Shown piece by piece: positions 52,746 through 64,000 of a stretch of DNA of 64,000 nt. The stretch lies in the NCBI GenBank assembly GCA_013180625.2, contig SNVD02011181.1:62001-126000 (forward strand), written 5' to 3'. The notes beneath the pieces are model-generated. The model worked only from the letters and a program-made list of their open reading frames with translations. It searched no databases and was not told the DNA's origin. Every line of letters begins with the position of its first letter. The stretch's first letter is position 1. Source of the stretch: Boswellia sacra. Lineage: Eukaryota > Streptophyta > Magnoliopsida > Sapindales > Burseraceae. A program made the position numbers and the translations under genes.

Positions 52746-55700
52746 CTATGTTGAATGTCTCAATTTCTCTTCCACGAGTTCAATACATCGGTACAGTACT
52801 AGCTCAACGGGGTTCAAAGTGCAAACTGTGTCAATCGCCAGTTGATCATAGTCATCCTTGTTCTGTGTCATTATGCCTGTAACTAAGGTTCGAAGAGGCA
52901 GAAGCCATTCATTGTAAGCCTTTTGTAAATTCTTCGTTGACAGCACCTCACTGTTGGTCCCTTCTGTTCTACGTCAAAAGATACCGACAGGAAATGGACA
53001 CATTGTCAAAAATTTTATTATAGTCAATAGGAAAAAAGAATTGAAATTATAAGGTTATATATTTAACTTTCCCTTCATCTAGCATCAACAAGACTTGAGG
53101 GTTCAAAATCATTATGTACAATTTTACCTTTCGACTCCGATATCAATATGAATCGGTAAAGGTTGAGAGCAGACAGAACCTGTGAGCCATAACACCAAAT
53201 ATTCTCATATACACAGGAAATGTTTGATTAACAAAGGGACTAGTGATTAACAAAGAGACTAAGTGGTTACTGTCCAGTATTCACTGACAAATATTATTTT
53301 CTGTACAATCAAGAGATATTGCGGAAGTTTACAATCATTTATGAGTTGGAATGTATCAAATAAGCCAAATTTCAGAAATCAATTCTAGAACAAAATATTG
53401 ACAGCAAAATCAACATTAACATAAAAAAATAACACAGCACTTCAAGAAGCAAATTAAGACAACAATCAACAAACGAAGAAAGAGCAAGCCATACCGCATC
53501 ACCATGGTCTGGAAGCAGGGGAGGTCCTCCCTTTGGGGGCCTCAAAACCGAATCCACCAACTCAAGGACAACTGCAGGCCAAAGCAACGCTTTTTGACTT
53601 GCTTTATTTTCAGCAGGCAAGATTTCTACTTTTCCTAATGATTGTCTTTGTTTGTTTTCCTTGACAACCTCCTGTCTTACAAGATCTAGAAGAATTGCAA
53701 CCTATACAAAGTTGTAAAAACCACTTCAGGTAGAGTGTGTTTTAACTCCATTTAGAATAAAAATCAACACTTGTACATAATATAAACCCAATCAAAAGAA
53801 GTCTACCATAGAGGGAGAATTGCTATTGATAATCAGAGCTTTTAGGAAATCACACTTCTCAGAAAATGGAATCTGAGCAAGAACCTGTTTTTCGTACAAG
53901 CAGGTGTAAGCAATACAATTACTATCAGAAACTGAAATGATGAAACATAAGAAGGTGATAACAAATTTAACTTTAAAGCTTTAGGATAAAATAGTCAAAA
54001 GAACTGGGAGGTAAACCACTTTCCAAATTCTGAGAATGCTCTTCAACCACCCGTATTCATTGATTTATTTTCTGTCCCTTCTGAATACTAAAAAATACTC
54101 ACCCTCTTCAATGCTTCAAAGGCATCCTTTCTCAGTTCTGAACGGGGTGAAAATATGATTACTGCGATAACAGCCTGAGATGTAAACATTTTAACAATTA
54201 AAGGAGAAAAGGAATATAACATACAAGCACAAGATGAAAGAGACTACCTGTGAAGCAGCAAACACGCTAGGCAAATAAGAAGAGAAGTCGCTAAGATCAC
54301 CATCGTAATTTTGGGAGATATTTCCATCAGTTATGAGAAGCAGGAATTGGATTGCATGTTCCTTGAATTTCCATGGCAGAATTCCAGAAGAGAATATGTG
54401 CTTTAACATGCCAATAGCTTGCCACCTTTTTGTTTGATTGCTTTTAAGTTCGCCCTTGACCGCAGTCAAATCCTCCCCAGCAGCTTGAGCAACCAGGTCA
54501 GAGATATGGCCCCAAATTACTGCATGATACAAGCAAAACAGAAAGGTAGCAACTCAAAGGTATTTATGCAATCAAGAATGAGGGAACTGACATATGGAAA
54601 GACTAATGCCAAGAATGAGATAAAATCAGTATATGCAAACACGAACCTGAAAGAGATGCACCTTGTTCAACATAGGATAAACAACTCATAAAGTCATCTT
54701 CATCCTCTGCGCATATGGTGATGAACAATTATACCAGTTAAAAAACAATATAAAAAGAACTAATATTTCTTCACACTTGGTATATGTATTAAGTTGCAAA
54801 GGAGGTATAAAACAATGGAACATTTGAGAATTTACCTCCAACAACCATGTTTGTCATAGCGTCAACATCATGCCCAGTTATTAAACCAAGATATGATACA
54901 TGACAGTATGAGAAGAAGTGTGACAACTGTGATAACAAAGGGACACATTTTGAGATTTCACATTCCATGCCAATTGAAACAAGCACCTGCATATAATAAG
55001 TGTATCTTAAGATACTTGGACATTAAACTAAATTCTTAAATGATAGAATCAGAAAAAGGCTGAACCCACAAATCAAATAGTAAAGGTGCTTATGAATGCA
55101 ATTCAAAATAACAGCTATCTATGGTATAGGCAAAAAAACTGGGTTCCAACAGTGGGAGGGTGCAAACCATGATTTCCAAAACATATAGACCAAGGAGAGC
55201 ACGAAGTTTTTCATTTGCTTTGCCATCCTGTCACACCACAGCAAAGAAAGCATATCGATAACAATAGAAATTGCCTAGCAAAACAGGAAAAACCATTTCA
55301 AACTTCAAATACCAGTTCGATGCAAATTGCATGGATAGAGTCAGCAATTTCTATAGCTCTGTCAAACAAAACTTGGTGTTCTGTATTCCGATCTTCTGAG
55401 TCTGAAGACAAGGTCTTTAAAACCTTAAGGATGATAGGAACTGCGACTTTTACTTGCTCAAAGTGGCGCCTCTGAGTGGAAAGTAATACTGAAATCAGAA
55501 AAGAGCATTTAACAAGTTTCTTATTGCTTGACAATAGCTTTCACATCTTTTACAAAAGAGCCAGAATTTAAGCTTTCAGTCCAATCCATGTTACACAGAA
55601 ACAGAGCAAACAAGAAAAACTAGAGTGTAAACTTTTATTTGGTTACAATTTGAGTAGAAGTAAAGCTCTCCCACATTTATTCATCTTTTATCCATGAAGA

Positions 55701-57667
55701 GGATAGATATTTTATCATGACCTGCATTTTCAGTTTATGAGTTTAAATGACTTTAAAGCATAATCCTAAGAAAAACTAACACTCGTGCAGGATAATACAA
55801 GGTCTGCATCTACAGACTTTTGGCAGAAGAATTGAAATAATACATAACTCGTAAACCGCATTCTCTAGAGCTACTGTATTTGTGGATGAAATAACATGCC
55901 ATTAAAAGGACAATCAACTGGAATCAGCAGTTTAACAGATGATGTAAACATTAAGTAATACCTTATTATTCCAATAAAAACATTTAAGGGAACACATTCC
56001 ATGATTTTATGAATTATTACCTTTCGAGAGACCACTTAGAAGAGGAAGAAAATAGCCAGATTCATTGATTGTCTTAATCATAGAATCCAATGCCTAATAC
56101 ATCAACAATACAAGTTAGCAAGGAACTAGAACTATAAATAGAAAGACCAAATATAGATATCAAAAAGGATGATAGTAATCAATGTAAAAACTAGAGATAC
56201 AAGTTGCTTCCTGATAACAAAAGCTATAAACGTGTAGGGCTTCTGCAATTAAGACTCCTTAAAATATCTATATATTTTTTTCTTGTGGCACAATATCAAA
56301 AAGAGTGATTAATAACAATTAATTTAAGCATTAGCTACTAAATTTGTGCATGCTTTCAATCACCAGAAAATGAAAATGAAAATGCGATGTACCATAGATA
56401 GAAAATCATGATCTTAATTCAATCATCACATGCAACCAATAAAATCTCATTTCCAATAAGTTCTTAGGTCCATATCAACCAAAAACAACAAAATTGATTT
56501 ATGGTTTATAAAGGATAATTGGAACTTATGGATTGCAGGTCCATATGCTTGTTATGTTTCCTATTAATAAGAATAATTATGAGGTTAAAAGATAAGAAAC
56601 TAAAGCATCAGTGAAGAAGGTTTAACACAAAGAAGGCAGACTATCAGGAGACTATTGTCTTTTAGTAAAAAGGGATTCAACAAGAGGCATCTGAACATCA
56701 GATTAAATCCAATTTGATCGCATAGACAATAGTTTTTTGATGACAGATTTTCACGTTCATTTTCCCGTTTCTCTCTCTTTTTTTTTTTTTCTCCCTTTCC
56801 ATTTGATCCTATAGTTCTTAGTTTGTTAAGATTCTCACGTACCTAGTTCCCATCTTTCTCTTAAAAAATCACGTAAAGTCAAAAGTCAAGAGAGAGAATA
56901 GAACAAAAATCCATTAATCACAGTACTACATAGCTACATTCAACCAAAAACAGAAGGCATACCTCACAAAGAATTGAAAGCATGTCCCGTGGGCTACATG
57001 TTGCTACAAACCGATCAATAACACTATTAGCAACATCCAAACAGCTACTGGACACGGCAGCAAATTTTGCAACTGCTTTCGGCAACTCAAATGACAGTGC
57101 GTCAATAACTGCCTGTAATATCAACAAGTCAAAACTTCTATAGCAAGTACAAAGATTATCCATTCCAACCCAACATTTGAAAAATAACAATGTAAACCTG
57201 ATCCAATGAAGGAGAAGACAAAAAATTATTGATCTCTGAGAGGATCTCCACTGCCTGATTCTCATCACTAGGCTCAGATTCAATAGCATCTGAAATCGAA
57301 TCAAGGAACTTGACAAGTTCTGAGACCAAGCTCTCAGATTGACCTATATTTCCACATTCAATTTCCTACAATAAATGTAAACGAAATCAATTAAATCAAA
57401 ACTCTGCAATAATCTACTTCGACAGTGATAGTTGAAAACATCAAATTTCATGATCAATTTACAATTTTCAGCGGTTTGATCTTGATTTTATCGGTTTTAA
57501 TGCACTTTCGCGGCAAACAAACACAACTCGAGCAGCTAGAAAATAAGACTATAAAAAAGGGTGAAGAAGTAAAGGCTTACTCTGGATATTGAAGTTAAAA
57601 GTTCTCGAAGACGAAGGTGAGGAGGCTGATCGGAGGAGGGATGGCGACCGTCGATTTCTGCCAACAT
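52746..57667 (-). CDS. ALF4: Aberrant root formation protein 4 (ALF4), glomulin-like
   Basis: Plant relative of glomulin. In Arabidopsis it binds the RING protein RBX1 and tunes SCF ubiquitin ligases, and it is needed for lateral root initiation. Fourteen minus-strand exons give 607 codons: 57667-57581, 57365-57198, 57112-56963, 56093-56021, 55488-55313, 55227-55168, 54986-54836, 54706-54647, 54519-54248, 54174-54103, 53884-53807, 53701-53495, 53179-53128, 52963-52746. Every junction keeps frame, ending TAG. Recognition rests on the segment WGHISDLVAQAAGEDL...KRWQAIGMLKH and on the overall alpha-helical, HEAT-like composition. Length is close to the Arabidopsis protein (about 626). The start is the ATG in a GC-rich stretch (MLAEIDGRHPS). 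For exon 14 two AGs lie close together (TAG and, 5 bases on, CAG) and only the second keeps frame. Introns hold no genes. Confidence 0.94.
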
Positions 57668-59330
57668 GGTGGCGCTGGCGCCGCGACCGCAATTTCAAAT
57701 TTTCGCGATTCCTCTACTTTGTTAGCGTGCTTTGCCATGCCAGTAAGTGTGATGTAACTTAGACACTGTTTGGTAATTAAGTTAAGCCTATCCACATGCA
57801 AGTGTTATCTTGCAGTAGCGGGTTCACGCAGGAGCAAGCGAGCAAACATTTATTTCAATAATCGTTATTGTTATTATTATTATTATTGGCAGACTTTATA
57901 ATTAGAGTTTATAGATATTAGACTTATAAATTTTAATTATTGAGATTAAAAATTAATAAATTATATTTAATATTATCAATTTATCGATCATTTTAATTTT
58001 TAAATTTTATAAATAAATAATTAAAAATTTATATTAAAAAAATACATCAAAAGATTTATTTTAATTATTATTTTTAGATTATATGATGTCTAATTATGAT
58101 TAAGTTAACATAAATGTAACGTAAGTTTAGACGATATTTACTCTATTCTAGAGAAAATTGTAAAGCTTAATCGAATTGAATTGATAGGATTATTATAATA
58201 ATTTAATGGACTTGTTGATGTGTGTTATTGGATAATTTATTACAAAATAAATTCGATAAATTGTTGAACATTTATTTAATTTTCATTAATACTTAATAGA
58301 TATTAAATAAATTATTTAACTATGGATGAAAAATTCCCTCCATAACTATTTAGATAAACTTGGCTAATATATACAAAATGAATTATTTTAAATCTATAAT
58401 TAATTTAAATAATTTATTTTGTGTAAAAAATATTAAATAAGTGAATATTATTTTATTTATTTTTATTTAATATAATTTTTATCTTAATGAGATTGTGTAA
58501 CTGGATTATCTACCAACGAGAATGAGAATTAGGATTTGATTAAATATATGATTTTTTATTTATTACAAAAATTATTGTTAATTTACATAAAACTAATTAT
58601 TGAGTGGACCAATAAGGTTCTGTTCTTTCTTGTTTCCTAAAAACTGTTTTTTATTTTCGAAGTACAAAATTCTTAAAAAATGTGTTTTTTTCTGTTTTTG
58701 TAATATGTTTTCACAAAATATTATTTTTAACATTTTCGGAGTTCAAATTTATCCCTCCCTAATTCTTCTCTCCCTGTTTTCATCTTGTATTTTCTTATTC
58801 TCTCTCCATTTTATATCAATAATTCATTTTCAAACACATATCTTGTTTTTGTTTTCAAAATTTCAGCTAAAGGATTCATTTCTAAACACATATTCTTAAA
58901 ACTATTTTTAAATTTATATTTTACAAATTTATTTTCAAACGTATATCCTTTATTAAAAATATATTATCTAAATCATAGAAATTCTTTTTTCAGATCATTT
59001 TGAAAATAAAAACTTATTAAACATAGAAGAACAAGAACTAGCAATGAAAAGCTAGGACGAAGTGAAGTCTGTGCCTACGCTATGCCAGTTGAAGGAAATC
59101 CTTGTCGCCCATCAGAATATAATAAATCTAATACCAAACAGATGATTTTCCATCTCCTACCTCAACGCCACCGAACTACACAGCAGATCTGTTGCTCATT
59201 CCATCTCATTCTTACACTTCACTATCTGCTCTTCTCCCAGCCTCTTTGATTGGAATGTCTTTAATCTGATACACTCATCCGCATAGTAACTTTCCTGCAC
59301 TTTTCATCCCCACCGCTTGATACGAGAAAA
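57668..59330. other. Divergent promoter region between ALF4 and TRS120
   Basis: The two genes are transcribed away from each other across 1.66 kb. The middle (57850-59030) is very AT-rich with no gene; the frames at 58600-59003 are low-complexity. The last ~290 bases before 59331 are less AT-rich and probably contain the TRS120 leader. Confidence 0.55.
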
Positions 59331-61935
59331 ATGGAGCCAGACGTGAGCATCGAGACATCATCCATGATCCGGATCGCGGTCCTACCAGTCGGCACGGTCC
59401 CGCCGACATTGTTGCGGGACTATCATTCGATGCTGCTCCGGCATCACACGATCTCGCTCTCAGCCATTAGTTCCTTCTACACAGAGCACCAGAAATCGCC
59501 GTTCGCGCAGCAGCCCTGGGACTCTGGAATCCTTCGGTTCAGGTTTGTCCTTGGCGGGGCCCCACCCAGCCCCTGGGAAGATTTCCAGTCCAATCGCAAG
59601 ATCCTCGCCGTTATAGGCATCTGCCACTGCCCTTCCTCGCCCGATCTTGATTCTGTCGTCGAGCAGTTTAATTCCATGTGTAAGGGTTATAGCTCGGCTC
59701 TTGTTAAGCGCTGCTTCGCGTTTTCTCCTTGTGACTCTCACGTGAGTGATCATATCATATCATAACTTTCTCTTTTTACTGTCTTCTCATTGGATTGGTT
59801 GACAAATGACAAGGGCCCCTTAAAAGTTAATATGAAGATTGAAAATTTGAGCTTCTTAGCATTTGCAATGGCTTATATGATTGCTTTTGTTTACTGCTGC
59901 AGCTGGAGGATGGTGGAAGGAAAGGAGAGAATTTGATTATGTTTCCTCCTGCTGACCGTCAAACACTGGAGTTCCACTTGCAAACGATGATGCAGGACAT
60001 TGCGGCGTCTTTATTGATGGAATTCGAAAAGTGGGTTCTTCAGGCTGAATCTGCTGGGACTATATTGAAGACACCTTTGGATTCTCAAGCCAGTCTCAGT
60101 TCAGAGGAGGTTTATGTTTAGGTGTCCTAAGAATTAAAATTCAGTATTTTTCTATTGAAGCATCAATTTAAAGCAAAGTGTTGTTTTATGTTGATCTTTG
60201 CAACTTAATCAGTTTAATTTTTGTAAAATATTGCAGGTGATAAAGGCCAAAAAACGAAGACTTGCCCGAGCACAGAAAACGATAGGCGATTATTGCTTGT
60301 TGGCAGGATCACCAGTTGATGCCAATGCCCATTATTCCACTGCATTGGAACTAGCCAGGTTGACTGCCGATTACTTTTGGTATGCTGGGGCATTAGAGGG
60401 AAGCGTTTGTGCCTTACTGGTGCGCATACCTCTCGAACTAAGAATATCTAATGTTTCTAATATGCTGGATGCTTGACTTTTTGACATAATTCCAAGCATT
60501 CCTATCACTTGGTTATGACACCTGTTGGGGCATAACTAGAAGTTCAGCTACCTATGCATGATAGATGGGAAAAAACGAGTGAATAGATAACGCCTGTGTA
60601 TTACTGAAGTTACTGTGAAGTCATTGGTTTCTTTTGTGTATCAATATATCCATGATTTGCTTTTATCTGTACTTTGAATGGCATTGAATTTTACTTGATG
60701 CTTAATGAGAAATATTCACCAATATGGCAGTCATCATTCTCTTGATAAGTGGTAGTGCAATAACATGACTGTGCATCTTTGTGTTTGTTCATAGAAGTAA
60801 TCACTGTTCAGAATGTAATAAAGATATTACTAAAAAATTGCCGATCGGTCTACAATTTTACTTGAATTTCTATTTGCGGACTTTTGATGATTTTGCACGT
60901 CTGTTTCTATATTTGGCTTACTGTGCTTATATGAATTTTTTAATTGCTTATTTTTCATGCCGTTAGGTGGACCGAATGGGCCAAAAGGATCCAGTTCTAG
61001 AGGAAGAGGTTAAATATCGGTACAATAATGTAATCTTGCATTACAGAAAATCATTTATACAAGACAATGCTCAGAGGTAATTGATGCGTTTTCTTATGTT
61101 TGCTGGTCTGAAAATATTGTAAAGGTGTATGGATCTTAAATGGCCTGTGATCCATTCTCCAGAGTCATTTTCCAGCCTGATTTGATTCTTGATTAAATTG
61201 TTGAGTTGACAGTTATAAATAAATTGACAAAACCAGCCAGCTACTGACATACTATTGTCATTTTTGTTGATTTTTTATTGCTAAAGCTTCAAAGCAATCA
61301 TTTTTTTTTTATTTCTATTTTACAAGTTTTTGTCTACATTTACATTTTAATATGTTTGTCAGGTTAGGAAAGTAACCGGGCTTTCATTTGGTGCATACTG
61401 TATAAGTATTTAATCATATTTTTCTTTACTGCTCTTAAGTGTAATTCTTTTTGGGATCTATTTTCTTCTTATTTGGGGCCTCTTGATGCTAAATAGCTCA
61501 ACTGTTTTGCCATGCAGAGTCTCTCCACTAAGCTTTGAACTTGAGGCTACTTTAAAATTGGCAAGATTTCTTTGCAGGTATTATCATGATCTTTTTCCAC
61601 CCCTGCTAGCATGTTTTTACCAGGTTAAATGTTATGATCTAAATTGAGTTATTGTATAAGGCCTGGAGTAATTCCAATATTGAAATTGGAGACGCCTATC
61701 ACAAAGTCAAAGTTCTATGCAATAAGTTTGATGTACGCATAGCTAGATTGAAACAATGTTGATTTTCTAGTTCTATCTAATGAATTCATGTCACCCCAAG
61801 GATGTGGCCTTGATTGGGTTTTCTTGCAAGTCATAGTAGAGTGGGATTGGTATGGGGAAGCTGAAAAAGTTCATCTAGACTTCCTTTGGAGAATATATAT
61901 ATATATATATATTTACACGCGCGCGCGCGCACACG

Positions 61936-61966
<31 letters not shown>

Positions 61967-62787
61967 GTATATATATACATATATATGTATATATATACAT
62001 ATATATGTATATATATATACACATACATACATATATATGTATTTATGTATGCGTGTGTTTGGGAAAGGATCAGCAGTCTCCTAAAATTACACTCTTTTTT
62101 ATACCATATATTAACTATTGGATGAATAAAAATTGATGGTTTAGATATGATGACATGTCAACCATATTAAGAATCTTTTATTTCCTTTTTCAGAATTTTT
62201 TTTCTCTTTCCTATGTCATTATTTTTTTTTTCTCTTTCCCCTCTCATCATTACTCAACTTGTCTCTTCTCTCTTCTGAACAACAATAAACGTAATTTGAA
62301 TAAAAAGAAAATACCTCTCTATTACTCAACTTGTCTCACCTCTCTCTCTCCCTTCTTCTCTAAATTCCAATTTCAGTAAAAATTAAAAAAAAAATGCCTC
62401 CCTCATCATTGCTCCATTCATTTCTCTTCTCTCCTCTCTCATCATAATTTCTTATCTGTTAAAATTATAAAAACAATGGACTTGGCTGGGCTAGAGTACA
62501 GTATCTGTGTGGCTAAGCAGTTTTTTTTACGACTTTTTTTTGGTTTCATTTACATCTTTTTTTTCAACCTAAAAAAAAATGGTTGGATCGGTGTAGCTGT
62601 TGTACCATAGCATGACCAAAAAACAATAAATCCCACGTCACTTGATCAAAACTGCTCTCTTCACAATTCTTAATCTCATAATAAATAAAAATGGCAGTGA
62701 TTTTTATTATTATTATTATTTGTTATGAGATTAATAATTGTGAAGAGAGCAATTTTGATCAAGTGAGGTGGGATTTAGAGAAGAAGG

Positions 62788-62828
<41 letters not shown>

Positions 62829-64000
62829 GATATTAACTTAAAAAATAAAATGAGAAGTTGGTTAACTTGAACAGACTTTTTTTTTTTTCAATTTACTGTG
62901 AAGAGAGAGGAGAGAGAAGTATTTTTTTTTAAAATTGAATTTACGTTTATTGTTGTTGAGGAGAGAGGAGTTGAGTAATAATGAGAGAGGAAAGAGAAAA
63001 AAAAAATTGATAATGATATAGGAAAGATAAAAGAAATTTTGAAAGAGAAAGCAAAAAGATTCTTAATAAATATATTGTGGTTGACATGTCATCATATCTG
63101 AACCATGGATTTTCATTCATCCAATGGTTAATATATGGCGTTAAAAAGGGTTTATATATATTGGAGATGAGAAAAAAATGATAAGTAGTTTTCTAAAGAG
63201 CTTCTAGTTGGGTCTTGAGGTGAGCTAGTAGTGTGGATTTTATCAATATATTCCGATCTTTAGATGTTAACTTATAAATGGTTAGCCTTCTGAGTAGTTT
63301 GACATGGGGTGTCCTGATTAAGCAATTTTCTAATTGTGTTTGGGGGTTTACAGGAGAGAGCTGGCAAAGGATGTTGTGGAGTTGTTAACCAGTGCTGCAG
63401 ATGGTGCCAAATCTTTGATAGATGCTAGTGATAGACTAATATTATATGTTGAAATAGCTCGTTTATACGGAACTCTTGGTTATCAACGAAAAGCTGCCTT
63501 TTTCTCAAGGCAGGTAGCTCAGTTGTATTTGCAACAAGAACATAGATCAGCTGCTATTTGTGCCTTGCAAGTTCTTGCGATGACCACCAAAGCATATCGT
63601 GTTCAGAGTCGAGCATCCATCTCCAAACATTCTCTTTCTAATGTAAGTGTGAAACCGTGAGTAAAACATTGAATAGAAATAAGGAGAGGCATGAAATTGT
63701 GAATAGATATGGAAATTGATAGTCAATTTGTTTAGTTTGCAATTGAAAGACTATGGTACTGGCATGCTTTATTTGATGTAAGCATCTGTTAAATTTTTGG
63801 CAATTTTCGTGGGATGGAATTTTTACATTGGAAATGCTGAATTTGGTTCAAAAGTATGATTAAAAGTTTTTCTATTTTATATATATTATTTGTAGTGTAA
63901 GTATCTTGTCCTCAACAAAATTAACTTACCACTACCTTCTGTTTCTTGGCTTAAGGAAATTGGATCAAGTCATGCTGATGGGGGGAAAATGCATCATCAA
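59331..64000 (+). CDS. TRS120: TRAPPII-specific subunit TRS120 (TRAPPC9-like), 5' part
   Basis: Subunit of the TRAPPII tethering complex, which activates Rab-A GTPases at the trans-Golgi network and is required for cell-plate assembly in plants. The first seven exons are visible: 59331-59741, 59903-60109, 60237-60419, 60967-61076, 61518-61577, 63354-63642 and 63956 to the window end. Together they give the first 435 codons of a protein that is normally about 1,200 long. Clear matches are the N-terminus [19 protein letters not shown], the segment [19 protein letters not shown], and the repeat-like helices [15 protein letters not shown] and [17 protein letters not shown]. There are no stops or frameshifts. 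Intron 5 (1.78 kb) contains a microsatellite and a large palindromic element. The gene continues beyond the window. Confidence 0.95.
61892..62042. repeat. Composite microsatellite / alternating purine-pyrimidine tract
   Basis: (AT)n at 61892-61912, then from 61914 to 62042 an almost unbroken alternation of purine and pyrimidine: a CG run (about 61918-61930), a CA run, then TA/TG/CA mixtures. It lies in TRS120 intron 5. Open frames across it are artefacts of the repeat. Confidence 0.95.
62086..63157. mobile_element. 1.07-kb palindromic element in TRS120 intron 5
   Basis: The ends are long inverted repeats: left CCATATATTAACTATTGGAT and GATATGATGACATGTCAACC match the complements of right GGTTGACATGTCATCATATC and ATCCAATGGTTAATATATGG. 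The match continues through CT-rich arms (left about 62215-62360) against GA-rich arms (right about 62930-63010, including a (GA)n run at 62791-62824). A second, inner stem pairs 62628-62690 with 62722-62778 (TTGATCAAAACTGCTCTCTT and complement). Total length is about 1.07 kb and nothing is encoded. It looks like a MITE or fold-back element inserted in the intron; terminal bases and target duplication could not be fixed. Confidence 0.75.

Noticed and set aside
58600..59003. Phe/Ser/Leu-rich frames upstream of TRS120
   Set aside because: Low-complexity T-rich DNA in the promoter region with no conserved features.
59460..59753. Two minus-strand frames of 66 and 97 codons
   Set aside because: They are antisense shadows of the first TRS120 exon, which is clearly coding on the plus strand.
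61788..62125. Long open frames rich in Tyr/Ile or Thr/His
   Set aside because: They are translations of the (AT)n/(CG)n/(CA)n microsatellite inside TRS120 intron 5.

Overview
This is a 64 kb window of AT-rich plant nuclear DNA. The genes are spliced with GT-AG introns, and there are many nested transposon relics and several plant-specific gene families. Two adjacent UbiA-type aromatic prenyltransferases of the coumarin/flavonoid class suggest a woody dicot of the citrus type (Rutaceae). That assignment is an inference from recalled family resemblance, not from a database search. All exon coordinates were worked out by hand from splice sites and reading frame.

Layout. 1-20.4 kb: a tandem segmental duplication. 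Its left copy starts before the window and shows only the last five coding exons of one prenyltransferase (315-1616). Its right copy carries a complete 12-exon gene of 408 codons (13867-17894). Between them lie a truncated Sirevirus-like LTR retrotransposon on the minus strand, a hAT-like element nested in it, SINE-like fragments and very AT-rich repeats. A tRNA-derived SINE with a clean target-site duplication is present only in the right copy. 21.6-22.0 kb: ribosomal protein eL39. 24.2-27.4 kb: plastid-type aspartate aminotransferase. 28.4-31.9 kb (minus): a receptor-like kinase with a very short ectodomain. 32.5-38.4 kb: gene-poor, with a small TRIM retroelement and a near-perfect 63-bp duplication. 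41.0-41.6 kb: a single-exon gene for a PNRC/Edc1-like protein with a YAGxxF plus LPxP signature. 45.5-46.5 kb: a large fold-back element. 48.3-51.7 kb: a five-exon gene for a basic coiled-coil protein ending in a DLNxxP (EAR) motif. 52.7-57.7 kb (minus): ALF4, the plant glomulin-like protein. 59.3 kb to the end: the first 435 codons of TRS120, a TRAPPII subunit, whose fifth intron holds a long alternating purine-pyrimidine tract and a 1.07-kb palindromic element.

The genes do not form a pathway. Most are housekeeping or regulatory genes: translation (eL39), nitrogen and aspartate metabolism (AAT), signalling (RLK), SCF ubiquitin-ligase control (ALF4), Golgi/cell-plate trafficking (TRS120), possible mRNA decapping (PNRC-like) and possible transcriptional repression (EAR protein). 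Specialised metabolism appears only as the duplicated prenyltransferases. The most interesting single item is the PNRC/Edc1-like gene, whose short linear motif matches the animal and fungal decapping-activator motif.
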